From Pelobates cultripes (lineage: Eukaryota; Chordata; Amphibia; Anura; Pelobatidae), in NCBI GenBank assembly GCA_933207985.1, contig OW240913.1, positions 263,180,862 to 263,244,861 of the forward strand: 64,000 bases of DNA, written 5' to 3'. Position 1 is the first letter of the stretch; every line of letters starts with the position of its first letter. Below are positions 10,763-22,785 of the stretch, piece by piece. The translations under genes and the position numbers were made by a program. The notes under the pieces are model-generated. The model saw only the letters and a program-made list of their open reading frames with translations. It made no database searches and was not told where the DNA came from.

Positions 10763-11270
10763 GGGAGGACAGTAGGTCCCCCCCCTCATTAGTCTTTGTG
10801 GCCCCCACCCGCCGCCCAGGGGTGGGGGCCAGGGGGGGGAGGACAGTAGTTCCCCCCCTCATTATCTTTGTGGCCCCCACCCACCACCCAGGGGTGGGGG
10901 CTGGGGGGAGAGGACAGTAGGTCCCCCCCCTCATTAGTCTTTGTGGCCCCCACCCGCCGCCCAGGGGTGGGGGCTGGGGGGAGGACAGTAGGTCCCCCCC
11001 CATTAGTCTTTATGGCCCCCACCCGCCACCCAGGGATGGGGGCCAGAGGGGGGTGGACAGTAGGTCCCCCCTCATTATCAATATGGCCCCCAGGGGTGGA
11101 GGTGGGGGGGACAATAGGTACACCCCCTTATTGTTATTAGGGCCCCCACCCACCGCTCAGGGGTGGGGGCCGGGGGGGACAGTAGGTCCCCCCCTCATTA
11201 TCTTTATGGCCCCCACCCGCCGCCCAGGGGTGGGGGCTGGGGGGGAGGAGAGTAGGTCTCCCCCCCTTCA
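10763..11270. repeat. G/C-rich minisatellite, about 70-bp unit
   Basis: Around seven units repeat the pattern GGACAGTAGGTCCCCCCC ... CATTA ... CCCCCACCC ... AGGGGTGGGGGC with spacing of roughly 55-73 bp (GACAGTAGG-like motif near 10768, 10841, 10911, 10983, 11053, 11108, 11178, 11247). Runs of G alternate with runs of C, so both strands could fold into quadruplex or hairpin. Open frames across it are artefacts of skewed composition. The first units lie before 5199; the gypsy element split the array. Confidence 0.9.
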
Positions 11271-11414
11271 ACCAATAAGAGTCCTTGTGGGTTTTAAAAT
11301 TCGCCTGCCCATTGAAGTCTATGGCGGTTGGCCCGGTTCGCGGGTTTGCGAACATTTGCCGAAGTTCGGGTTCGCCATTCGCGAACCGAAAAATTCACGT
11401 TCGCGACATCACTA

Positions 11415-11841
11415 TCCACTGGCTGTGTTGATATTGCAGAATTAAAATTTCCACATAATTAATGTAAATTTAATCAAACCTGAACAACATTCATTGACTG
11501 ATTGTACTGGAATCTTCATAATGTCAGCAAGACAGGAAGGCCTTCCACAGTTTGGATGTTCTACTAGGTATTAAACATTTACTATTTTTGTTGTTCTCAT
11601 ATGATTGCTTTCATGTGCATAGTTTTCTTTCAGTGTTTTTAAGTTTGACCATCCTTTTCCCCCCACATTGTTAAATACATCCTTGACCTTCTGCCAAAAT
11701 TGTTGACTTAGTAGAGTTTGATCCAAACAGGTTCGTTTCATTGTCTGCAACAGAAATAATCAGGGCAAAGCTTTTGTTGTGGCTGAAGTGAAGTCCCCTT
11801 TTTTTTTTAACAATTATATTCTGTGCGGACTATGCATGTAC
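11415..11841. other. Unassigned AT-rich sequence
   Basis: This lies between the hAT-like right end and the foamy-like provirus. No repeat, ORF or structure is recognised. It may be original host intergenic DNA. Confidence 0.5.
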
Positions 11842-12785
11842 TGTTACGGGCAAATGCAAATATTAGATATTAGTTAAAATATTAAAATATTAGTTTTAGA
11901 ATGAAATTATGTATTTCTTAAATTGTGTACTTTGTCAATAAGACATATTGCAAACTGACAAGGTGTTAGAAATGAAGCATATTGTTTTTCATACAATGTT
12001 TCTTTAATAAATTATCTCTTTACCCATATTTAGTGAATACAATGTTCAGACTTTAGAAAGCCATCTTGTCCCAAGTTAATGGAGATTCTCCAAATCCGGG
12101 AATTTCCCATGACATGTGCACTTATGTTTTAGTATAAACAATAGATAAGATGTTCAGACTTTAAGAAGCCATCTTGTCTCAAGTTAGTGGAAATTCCCCA
12201 AATCCGGGAAATTCCCATGACGTGGGCACTTACGTTTTAGTTATGGCCTTGTAACTTTGCCAAGTTAAGGGAGGTCCTAAAAACATCTAAGATATAAATA
12301 TGTGTACCTTTTTAAGTGTTAAGACACAGAGAGGAGGGATTTAGAGACAGACGCTCCACCTTATAATGACAGAGAGGCTGACATGATGACATGTTCAGGT
12401 GGGTATGTTTATCTATTAAGATATTGCAAGCATCTAGTTTAACCCCTTAAGGACACAACTTCTGGAATAAAAGGGAATCATGACAGAATATTTCCGTCAT
12501 GTGTCCTTAAAGGGTTAATTTTATAAACTCTGCTATAAATTATTGTAATGGATTTTATATGTCTATATTTATATTTTTTATATAATAAATATCTAAAAAG
12601 ACAAAACTTTAATCCTTTCAAGACAATCCTTATTTTATATTGTATTCTCAATTATTTATATATTTTAAATAGAGGATCTCTTACTAACTATATAAAATTA
12701 TTTAAGATATCTGTATGGTTAGCCCTGCTAAGTTCTATGCTTTAAGACGTTATAGTGGTAAATAGGGGAACCAGCTGCGGTTACA
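11842..12785 (+). repeat. 5' LTR of foamy-like provirus
   Basis: The LTR runs from TGTTACGGGC to GGTTACA. U3 has a direct duplication of about 108 bp (starting near 12042 and 12150). Each copy carries a kappa-B-like palindrome (GGGAATTTCCC at 12098, GGGAAATTCCC at 12206) followed by a CRE-like TGACRTG. TATAAATA lies at 12293-12300 and AATAAA at 12584-12589, consistent with U3-R-U5 order. A TTAA-flanked MITE interrupts it at 12443-12514. Confidence 0.9.
12443..12514. mobile_element. 72-bp TTAA MITE inside the LTR
   Basis: The element CCCCTTAAGGACACAAC ... GTCCTTAAAGGG is flanked by TTAA at 12439-12442 and 12515-12518. The 3' LTR shows the empty site (CTAGTTTAGTTTTATAAAC near 23335), so the MITE inserted after the provirus. 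A second copy with the same ends is at 36794-36865. Confidence 0.9.
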
Positions 12786-12787
12786 AT

Positions 12788-12805
12788 TGGCGCCCAACGT
12801 GGGGC
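12788..12805 (+). promoter_or_regulatory. tRNA-Lys1,2 primer binding site
   Basis: TGGCGCCCAACGTGGGGC starts two bases after the 5' LTR and is the exact complement of the 3' end of vertebrate tRNA-Lys1,2. This site is used by foamy viruses and lentivirus relatives. Confidence 0.95.
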
Positions 12806-14295
12806 CTATACTTGGAAGCTTTAACTATAAAATAATGTATATATACCTAGGTAACCTCTTATACGTAAGAGAAGACACAATACTTCATGGCACAAGTCTT
12901 GAAATATCAAGAATTTAATGAGTTATTTGTAGCCCAGACTCGGAGAGAGATCTTCATTATGAAGAAATTATTTTAATGTGAACTTGTACAAGACACTTGG
13001 AGTTCAGGTGCCAGGTACATTGTAATTAACATACAATGCTGACATTGTGGATCTTACTTAGTATCATAAGAGAACATATATACCTATTTGGTAAACTCCC
13101 TAATATGCCTAATACACTAGCATAGCATGATCCATTAGTTCCCGGACAGTGGGTTGTAGGCAGGGAGCCATGTTCTCTCTGTAGCTGCATAGTTTGTATT
13201 CTAGAAAAAAAAAAAAAAGATTATTGCAAGATGTTATCAAGAGAAAAGCGATAAGACAATGAAAGCAACACTTGCTATTATATTACTAATCGATTTTGAA
13301 GTCTAATTCCAAGAATGCAAAGAAAATTGTATTATGGCTTAATGAAAACATTCATGCCACGGAAGCAACAGAGAGACAGGATTTTTAATTATTGCAATAC
13401 TTTGTTCTGGATTGTAATATCCACTATATATAAAAAGTTTATAAAACAGTGATAATTTCCATATTGTCAGTTACACTTGCTGTTGATTAAAAAATCAGGA
13501 ATTATAACAGCATATTATTTTGGAGTCTGGAATTTCTAAGCAAAAGGTTGCGGAGCAGCCTTGATGGCCAGAGAGTTATAAGGACAGATAAACATGCTTC
13601 CATCCAAGGAATTGAGAAGTCGTTTTTTGTTTTGTTTTTTATATTCCAAATTATAAACAACTTGATTACACACAGCCATAAAGAAAATTTGCTTTTTAAA
13701 ACATTAATTGCAGTACAATGCAGTACACTGCAACATATCTTTTATATAATATATGCTAACTAGCTTATATTTTTACATAAACAGAGTTGAAAATGTTACT
13801 TCCCCCTAGAAAAATCTGTTAATATGCTGCGTAGTTCTAACATACAGCATTTTGTCTTAGCTTAATACAATAACAATTAATACGTAAACAGATTCAAGGC
13901 TAAACTGCGTAGTTCTAACTTATGTCATTTTGTCCCAGACAAACTACAATAACATATTCAAGGCAATAATTAAAACCTAATTATTGAAAGGTTTTATTTA
14001 AATTAAATGTTAAATACATTTACAGCTTTAAATGTAACCAAAAGATACTAAATAATGTGTTAAGTCAAGTTGGTCCAATTCACTAGAATAGCATAAGTAT
14101 TCTACTATTTAAATTGCACAATTCCTGCACATAATGACTTTGGTCTATTGCAATGGCAGAAGGATTAAAGTCCACCATTTTTAAAAGGGAAAGCTTACTT
14201 AAATAAGTGGTACCATCCCACTGAAGCTATATAAATGTTGTTTATATATAAATATATCAATGTTGTTTATAAATAAATATATATCGACTAGACAT
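12806..14295 (+). other. Degenerate provirus interior, no gene kept
   Basis: A short frame begins with ATG at 12887 (MAQVLKYQEFNELF), about 80 nt after the primer site, where gag would be expected to start, but it stops after roughly 29 codons. No capsid, protease or RT motif is found in this AT-rich stretch. Either gag and most of pol were deleted or decay has erased them. Confidence 0.4.
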
Positions 14296-14665
14296 TAAGA
14301 GCATTTACATGCATTCAGCAGCCTGCTGTCTCAGAGCCAGGAACTGATTTTTTTTTTTTTTTTTTAGATAAAGAGGTTTAAAAATCTAGAGAGAAGCCCA
14401 CAGTGATGTGTAAACTACAACCACATGATGGATAAAATAATTGCTTCTATAAAAGCTATATGCTGCCGAAATTATGCTAATAAATACAGGTTAAGGAACA
14501 GCGTGGAAATAAAAATAGTTTTAAATCTCAAATATGGGGATTCAGTTCTACCACATGGCCATATTCTACAGTACCCCAATATTGGTGCATCCTACACTAC
14601 TTCCCGTGGGAGATAGTGATAATGCTGAAAGAGGCTAATTTTAATAATGTGTTGTAAGAGCACTG

Positions 14666-14701
<36 letters not shown>

Positions 14702-15100
14702 GCATAATTAATGTGATATTGCAAAGCCTGCAATATTCTAAACAGAAATTAAAAAAAAATTAAAAATGCATAAAGAATAATGCATAAAAGAAAATGCAGT
14801 GTCAACATGATAATGCTCTGATAAATTAAATCACATTGCATATCACATATCTGCTATATGAAAAATATAATTAAGGTGACATTACTGTCCAAAACCCCCT
14901 CACATCTATTTTATGGAATATGTACTTTTCTGTGGTCACCTCCAAAGGGGCCTCTGAAACTGGGGGGCTGAGAGGGGTGCTCATCCTAAAAGGAATCAGA
15001 TTCCAGACTTAAATTTTTTTTTAAATAAATTAAAAAAGGATAATAATAGAAAAGGTATTGTGGGAACACCCAGGACATGCATTTTTGTATACAATCTTAA
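14296..15100. repeat. Interspersed repeat shared with 36880-37500
   Basis: Blocks such as AAATATGGGGATTCAGTTCTACCACATGGCCATAT (about 14530) and TCTGTGGTCACCTCCAAAGG (about 14930) recur in diverged form near 37090 and 37260, in the same order and orientation. The family is unknown and has no convincing ORF. An (AT)n tract of about 28 bp lies at 14671-14698. It probably inserted into the provirus. Confidence 0.6.
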
Positions 15101-15908
15101 TTTGCCGATGATATTTGCCTTAGAGACATATAAAGGATTTTTAAATAAATCTACAGGTATCTTCAAAAATTAATCAATGTAAAAAAAAAAATATATATAT
15201 ATACACAGCTTTGTTAAACAGTTTTAAGTACAAGCACTTATAACAAGAAATATACATAATCTGTTTGCAACCATTAGATGTAGTATAAATGCAAAGTTGT
15301 TGTTGTTTTGGGGGGATTTATTATTGCCCAAGAAATCTCTGAACATATTCAGAATTTGTGGGAGCAGCAAGTAAAGACAGCACATTGCAATTGACCCCAT
15401 TACAATATTAAAAATGCTATTTCACTGTTTCCTAGACTTACCCAGTATTTAAGGACGACAAGTTTCTTGCAAAGTCATCGGGACTTTGAGGGAGGTTCTA
15501 ACTACGTTTAATTAATTTAATAAGAAAAAAAAAGTTGTATTTTTTATTTTTTGCAAGTGAAGTTTCAGTGCACGGTCATTTTGTATTCACAGACTATTCA
15601 GTTTTAAAAAGCTGTTCTTTATCTCACATTATGAATGTCCTTGTAATTCCTATGCACACTAAAAGTTGGATTTTAAATGTTATTGTTTTAACTTTAATAT
15701 TTCATAGTTAATACAGAGAATAAAGTAATTTAAAAGAAAGTATATTATTGTAAAAAAAATTATTTTATCTATCTTGGTCCACTGTTCACTGATCTCTTAA
15801 GTCTCAGTCTGGTGTTCAAACAGTTTTTCGTACGATACGTCGTGAGTTTATAAGCCATAACTGCATATTACTTTGTGGAAACATATTGAAAGCCTGACAT
15901 TGTAATAC

Positions 15909-16118
15909 GTGTATGGACATGCTTATAGAAAAGCGTGGTCCCTCCCCTCACATAGTTGGTCATTAACAGGCACTTTGATGCAATGTGTCTACCAATGCTA
16001 TTCTATTAAAGTGGTCACTGGATCACAAAAACATACCCTATCTCTCAGTCATGATACAGAGTTTATGCTTGCAAGGATAACCAGACCTAATCCACCTGGT
16101 TATCCAAATATCATTTAG
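15909..16118 (+). pseudogene. Possible integrase C-terminal trace
   Basis: A 69-codon open frame holds SHSWSLTGTLMQCVYQCYSI and RITRPNPPGYPN. Its spacing before env and its basic, proline-ending character are what one would expect at the end of retroviral pol, where integrase has an SH3-like domain. The likeness is weak and there are no catalytic motifs. It may equally be random. Confidence 0.25.
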
Positions 16119-16917
16119 AGGGGTTAATTATACAATAACCATTGAAGGTAAGAAGTTGGTTGTTCTTCCTGAAAAGGAAGGAGGGACTTGCCCTAAAAGC
16201 CTATTCATAGCTACGACAAGCTCATATAGATAGAGGTAGATTCGAACTCCTGAAAAGGAATATTGGTGGTCCAATATGGAAAATACTGTAGTTCATGTGA
16301 TTAGTAATTGTAAGCATTTGCTTAATGATAACTAGTACTGTTTATTGAAATATTAATATGTAATGTACTTTTTGAATTATATATATTGGAAGTTTGCCAA
16401 AATCTCATGGTTATAAATATGTGTTGATGCATGTACCAGGTTTACTTGGTTATACCCTGTGTAAAGTGCGACCTCTAATACCACGCTTGCTAGTCTCACT
16501 TCCTTAGTATGCATTTGGTAATCCCAGGACCATCCACTCAGATGGTGGCCCTGCAGTTACTGCAAAGGAAACCCAAACTGGGCAACCACATTTGGGTTAC
16601 TTTGGGATTCAGTGTGCCCAACCATCCCCAAATTAGTGGGGTTGTGGTATGGAAAAGTGCTGAGGTTAAATGACAATTAACCAAGTAGCTAGTTGCTTGC
16701 CCCTACACAGTGGTATCCACTTATTCCTATGCTACAGTTGAGCATTAACAACATACCTGATAATACAAATGGTGAGACACTGTATGAAACATTATATGGT
16801 GTACCTGGTAACACATTTTTCACTGACAATTGCATTTTGGCACCAGGGAGAGCTTAGTACCAATGTTTCTATTAGAGAAATTTAGGAAAAACGTTTTCTT
16901 TCTCCATCCACCACACC

Positions 16918-18960
16918 ATGCACCACCACCTACTTCATACTGTTGTCCAGTCTGTCCTTGAAAGGGTGACTCCAAGAACTTTTATTACAGAGAACAATCA
17001 GAGTCAACAGAGAAAAGTAAGTTTTGATATTTTAAAACCTGCTAAAAATACTTCCAGGATGTTCACAGAACCACTGACTGACACAATGGATGCTGGTAAA
17101 GAAAGCAAGAAAAAACAAACAGAAGATGATCAAAATTCCAACAGAATCACAGCCACGTAACAGACTGAATAATGATCTGACATATGAACATGCAAATGTG
17201 AAGGAGAAGGATGAACAGACAGACATGATACATTCACAGTTAACATAGAATATATAAAAAGTGAATCATCAACATTATTATCAGAAAGACTCTGGAGAAA
17301 ACAGACTGTAGTTGAATTATCTTATACAGTAAGAAGGAGATGCAAAGATGGAAGCAAAAGGATGCTAGAAGATTGGTTATGGTGTCTCTTTCTTACAATC
17401 TGCAGCATTATCATAACATTAACCTTAGCTGTCATTTTGAAAACTGCATTGGGATTATGTTACCAAACAAGAAGCACCGGAACTGAATTGGCCCGTACAT
17501 AATACAAGTTCTATAATTGTGAGGACAACCTCCGAGAACTATCTCAAAATGAGAGACACAGCTCACAGTGAAATGATTGCTAGTGTGACCTACACTGGTA
17601 TTCACAAGGAACCTATTGAAGATCATTCCAAAAAACGATTATACATCAGAAAGATGTGATTGGACTATTTCAAATCCTAATAATGGACTCAACGATGATG
17701 GCAAAGCATGCTGAAATCAGAAAAATACAGGACAGATGCTTGTGAAAGACTCTGGATTCACCTATGAAGGTGATGGAAGAAAAGATTTTGCCATATAGTT
17801 TATCATTGAATGACTACCGCAAAAAGCCTTCTTATGCTGGAAAGAAGTGCTATGCTAATTCTGGACATTGCTATTATGTTTCCAGACAGAAGATGACTGG
17901 AAAAAGAAATAAAGGCTGATAACTGTCAACACCCAGCTATTTATCAAGATGGAGCATAGTACTGAGAATACCTGATTGACTGTAAAGGAATGCACCTTGA
18001 TTCCAAGGCTCAAGCTTGTAGGCCTCATAAATGTTGGCCTATATTAAAATTGGCTAACTTGGAATCATGTATTGCCCTATGCTTAAAGTGGACTTAGAGA
18101 TTAGAGTGAAAAACCATACTGGGACCATATTCTGTAATAATGAACTTTACAATTACATTTGGTGGCATATGAATTCGGAAGAAACACATTAATTAAAGAA
18201 AGGAACCTTGATTCAATTAATAAATAATAACGAGACCGGCCTACTAAGAACAGAAGCCCTGCCAAGAGAATGGAATATAAAAGGCTAGCAAAACCTTCCA
18301 GAAATTTCCCATCATGGTACACTTGTACTAAAGCATGATTTGCAGCTTTTCTTAAACTCTACATATTATGAACATACCTGCAAAGCAAGGAACCCCTGTA
18401 AACATAAACACAGAGACATTGATAAAACAAGGAATCTGTAATGGTTCTATTGCAGATGTGATCTACCGATGTACTCCTTGCTCTTTTGGTATAACCAATC
18501 AAAACGTTAACAGGCTCCACAGAACCATAGACAAAGGATTCTTACTATATTCTGGACTTCCAGGAATGTGGTGCATGGACAGAAAAATTATAATTACTAA
18601 AGCAAAAATGCTATTTTGTTTTCCCCTGTATCAGAAATGTGTCAGTGACAATATGTAATATAATACAGATACTATAATTAATGGTATAAAAAAAAACACA
18701 TACTGTGTTAATTACAAAGGTGGATAGACTTTGTGAATATCTGAAATGTAATTGAAAAATATTGCCATATGGAGCTGCAGTCTAGCCTACAAACAATATC
18801 TGTTAGACATAAGTATAAGAGCATGCCACCTGATTATCCAGATGAATGTACATTAATGCCTGTGTCTTGCAGCAAAATGGAAATAGCTAATAATGCAAAT
18901 TCCTTTATATCTACTAGACATTTACTTGTAGATTAAATCCAAGCAGTGGACAGATTATCT
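16918..18960 (+). pseudogene. env: Foamy-type env remnant
   Basis: An 80-codon frame starts with ATG at 16918, after a pyrimidine-rich tract that could be a splice acceptor. Further on, in other frames, there is a strong hydrophobic segment at about 17374-17440 (WLWCLFLTICSIIITLTLAV), like the membrane-spanning leader of spumavirus Env. A cysteine-rich stretch KKCYANSGHCYYV follows near 17845-17885, and DECTLMPVSC near 18840. Foamy Env has a long leader kept as a separate subunit, which fits the distance between ATG and membrane segment. Many stops and shifts mean no protein can be made. Confidence 0.5.
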
Positions 18961-19638
18961 GATTTTAACAATGTATCTTTACATAATTGAATCATAATAG
19001 AAATCATATGATTACAATAACAACTGCAATAATGAATAATGTGTTAACCTTAGAATAAAATGTAAAATGTTTTTATTAAATCAGAAACTACTCGATATTC
19101 GTTTAAATTGCAGAGTCGTATGATTAATGTAATCGAATTGATATAAGTGAAGTACTTCAACAGTTAAAATTAAACTGAAAGACAGGCAGAAACTTTACTT
19201 CACTTATTACAAACCTTTATTTATAATGATAAACATGTTCAGACTGCCAGACCTAAGGTCAGTCAATGGCAGGTAAAAGAGTATTATGGATTAACCCTTC
19301 CAGGGGATATACATGATGAATTTGGAAATGGATAATTTAGGTCACCTATTGCAAACAGGTGAAAAGATGTCAAAGATATAAATTCAACATCCACACCACT
19401 ATATGTATTTATATTAATATACATGTGATCAAATATTTTATTTATCTGTTTTTCAAATACCAAGAAAATGTTATTTGGTTTGTGATTAGGTACATATACC
19501 TTGTGGTAATGATCCTGCCACATCTATTGATTGTTTAATTAATATGTCATACATACGATTATTAATTCATATTCTGATTGTAACATACCCCCATTTCAAC
19601 CAGTTATAGTTACAACAGATTCTGATAATATATATATA

Positions 19639-19671
<33 letters not shown>

Positions 19672-20380
19672 GTGTTAAAACCACACTTACAAAGGTAAAG
19701 TTAAAATATAAATACCTTCAATATTGTATCTGAGTGTTTTCTTTTAAAAATATTAAAAAGTTCAAATCACCTTAAGCTCCACCTAACAGCCACTGGAAAA
19801 TATACTTAAACAAATAAAATTCACATTGTTAAGCATCCAATCTTAAGAACGTGACTTTCCACAATGGCTGTCATATCTTGGTAAAAAAAAAATTTAAGAA
19901 AGTTTTGGGGTGTTTCTGGTATTTTAAGCCACTAATAACTGTAGTTATTATGTTTACTAATTATAACTTAGGGAAAAGATTGTCTCCTCCCTAACAGGAC
20001 AAAGAAAGATGAAGAATGCCATGTTTCCAATTATCAACTATTCTAATTAGATTGAGAGATTTTGAATAAAAAATTGTATTTTTAACATCTAAAGAGAATG
20101 TAATTTTACATACCATTATGAACAAAGGTGGAAATACTTTGCTGCTTCAAAATATCCTTATATATCTAAATCATTTACAAGGGTGTTTATCTCTAAAACA
20201 AAACACTAGAAGGATTAACTGTGTTACTATTTAATCTATCATTATTATACATAGTATAACAAATGTAAAGATTTTTCCACAGATTTTACCTGTTAACATT
20301 TTAGCACAATAGCACCTGATGTCGTTAGGATAAAGGTCTAGCTGACTTCCTCAATTAATATTTTTGTTCTGTATTTACAG
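18961..20380. other. AT-rich decayed provirus interior
   Basis: No motif is recognised. There is an AT-rich simple repeat at 19628-19672. The stretch presumably contains the rest of env and the 3' accessory region, no longer readable. Confidence 0.4.
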
Positions 20381-20384
20381 ATGA

Positions 20385-22055
20385 AAATGAAGAAAGGGAC
20401 CTCAGTTAAGAAAAAGGATAAATGAGTCATTTATTACACGTGAGTTTACAGAGGAAGAGGTTCTATTTCAACTGTCAAAAGTAGAGACAAATAAGTCAAT
20501 GGGACCTGATGGAATACACCCAAAGCTATTAAAAGAGCTTAGTGGTGTACTAGCAAAACCATTAACAGATTTATTTAACCAGTCATTTTTAACAGGAGTA
20601 GTCCCAGAAGATTGGAAGTTAGCGAATGTTGTGCCTATTTACAAGAAAGGTAATAGGGAGGAGTCGGGCAACTATAGGCCAGTAAGCCTTACTTCAGTAG
20701 TGGGGAAAGTGATGGAAACCATGTTAAAGGATAGGATTGCTGAACATCTAAAAACACATGGATTTCAAGATCAGAGACAACATGGCTTTACTTCAGGGAG
20801 ATCATGCCAAACTAATCTTATAGATTTTTTTGATTGGGTAACTAAAATTATAGATCATGGTGGTGCAGTAGACATTGCTTACCTAGATTTCAGTAAGGCT
20901 TTTGACACTGTTGCACATAGAAGGCTTATCAATAAACTGCAATCTTTAAGTTTGAATTCCAACATTGTTGAATGGGTAAGGCAGTGGATGAGTGACAGGC
21001 AACAGAGGGTTGTAGTTAATGGAATATATTCGAAGCTTGGACTTGTCACCAGTGGGGTACCTCAGGGATCTGTACTTGGACCCATTCTCTTTAATATTTT
21101 TATTTGTGATATTGCAGAAGGTCTTGATGGTAAGGTATGTCTTTTTGCTGATGATACTAAGATATGTAACAGGGTTGATGTTCCAGGAGGGATAAGCCAA
21201 ATGGCAAATGATTTAGGTAAACTAGAAAAATGGTCAATTGTGGCAACTGATATTTAATGTGGATAAGTGCAAGATAATGCATCTTGGACGTAAAAACCCA
21301 AGGGCAGAGTACAGAATATTTGATAGAGTCCTAACCTCAACATATGAGGAAAGGGATTTAGGGGTGATTATTTCTGATGACTTAAAGACAGGCAGACAAT
21401 GTAATAGAGCAGTAGGAAATGCTAGCAGAATGCTTGGTTGTATGGGAAGAGGTTTTAGCAGTAGAAAGAGGGAAGTGCTCATGCCATTGTACAGAACTCT
21501 GGTGAGACCTCACTTGGAGTATTGTACACAGTACTGGAGACCGTATCTTCAGAAGGATATTGATACCTTAGAGAGGGTTCAAAAAAGGGCTACTAAACTG
21601 GTTCATGGATTGCGGGATAAAACTTACCAGGAAAGGTTAAATGATCTTAACATGTATAGCTTGGAGGAAAGACGAGACAGGGGGGATATGATAGAAACAT
21701 TTAAATATATAAAGGGAATCAACACAGTAAAGGAGGAGACTATATTTAAAAGAAGAAAAACTACCACAACAAGAGGACATAGTCTTAAATTAGAGGGACA
21801 AAGGTTTAAAATTATATCAGGAAGTATTACTTTACTGAGAGGGTAGTGTATGCATGGAATAGCCTTCCAGCTGAAGTGGTAGAGGCTAACACAGTAAAGG
21901 AGTTTAAGCATGCGTGGGACAGGCATAAGGCTATCCTAACTATAAGATAAGGCTAGGGACTAATGAAAGTATTTAGAAAATTGGGCAGACTAGATGGGCC
22001 GAATGGTTCTTATCTGCCGTCACATTCTATGTTTCTATGTTTCTATATCATTGAG
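20385..22055 (+). mobile_element. 5'-truncated CR1-type LINE
   Basis: The insertion carries the RT half of a CR1 ORF2 and ends in the classic short 3' tail: GGGCAGACTAGATGGGCCGA, then octamer-like repeats CATTCTATG TTTCTATG TTTCTA at about 22020-22046. CR1 elements are usually truncated at the 5' end, as here. It lies inside the foamy-like provirus and has far fewer lesions than its host, so it is younger. Confidence 0.9.
20430..21918 (+). pseudogene. CR1 ORF2 reverse transcriptase, C-terminal part
   Basis: The frame 20499-21257 holds MGPDGIHPKLLKEL, NVVPIYKKGN, NYRPVSLTSVVGKVME, YLDFSKAFDTVAH, SGVPQGSVLGPILF and the catalytic FADDTK. One frameshift near 21235 moves the reading to 21238-21846, with FNVDKCKIMHLG, LEYCTQYWRPYLQKDIDTLE and LNMYSLEERRDRGDMIETFK. 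A further shift near 21835 leads to the end VVYAWNSLPAEVVEANTVKEF. Reverse transcriptase copies CR1 RNA at the target site. The N-terminal endonuclease is missing, and the two shifts make it inactive. Confidence 0.92.
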
Positions 22056-22785
22056 ATGTAGAGGTGTTACCAAGATTCCAATACAGCAAAAAGAGGCGCA
22101 CTTGAGATACCACTTCAATTGCTGTATCAACATAACATTTACTATAATAGGATCCATGTCACTTAAGACAATGTCTTGAAAATGCTATCAATTAATTTAT
22201 TCTGTAAAGGAATATCGGAGAGTATACAATCATCATAAACTATGTAGAAATGCTTAATGAAAAAAACAAAAACAAAAAACAAACAAGCAAAGACAAAGGC
22301 AAATACCAACACCATCACCACAGTGATAGCAGATGATGCTGATAGAATATCTGCAACCAATTCTAGTCAAATACTTGAATAGCTGGACCCTACAACCAAT
22401 ACTCTACAACAAATACCCGGGTATTCTACAAACACAACCTCCTGCAATGAATATAAGGAATGTAAACTTTTACAGGCCTTTAAAGACTTTGGATTACAAA
22501 TACAATTATTACTTTGAACTTTGGATTACAATTCCTATCAGGATCCATCCAAGAATATCTTACTCTGGAACCAGATGTTCTTTTAAATTCTTTCACTGAC
22601 AAAAGCTTTGCTTTGTTGTTTAACCAACCATCTTTTACATACAAAAGATCACGCTAATGATGTTTTACCATTACAACAATGATCAAAGACACTGGGAGCA
22701 TAAACACTTAAAGACTCTTGGAGAACTTTGGTTTACTAATTTAAAGACGAAATGTGCTACAATGCCCACAGTTTAATGGAGAAGG
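22056..22785. other. Provirus 3' interior before LTR
   Basis: No ORF is recognised. A short purine stretch AATGGAGAAGG ends at the LTR boundary (22785) and may be the eroded polypurine tract. Confidence 0.4.

Larger units (their letters stand above)
3978..11414. mobile_element. Non-autonomous hAT-like element interrupted by a gypsy insertion
   Basis: The right end (about 11290-11414) is, in reverse complement, a close relative of the left end of the 10-kb hAT element at 26656. Both begin TAGTGATGTCGCGAAC and run on to a conserved block reading (in complement) GACTTCAATGGG. The left part (4012-4068) matches the reverse complement of the inner right end of that same hAT (36593-36650). The exact left terminus and an 8-bp target duplication are not clear: AGTGATG at 3978 is a possible eroded terminus, and the 8 bases after 11414 are not repeated there. 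No transposase is present. The contents are hairpins, the palindrome array, a G-rich minisatellite and a nested gypsy element. Confidence 0.6.

Noticed and set aside
3978..11422. Exact 8-bp target duplication for the first hAT-like element
   Set aside because: TCCACTGG follows 11414 but is not found at the left edge, so the left terminus is treated as unresolved.
16225..16260. GATTCGAACTCC, a possible tRNA T-arm
   Set aside because: No acceptor, D-arm or anticodon stem could be found around it in either direction.
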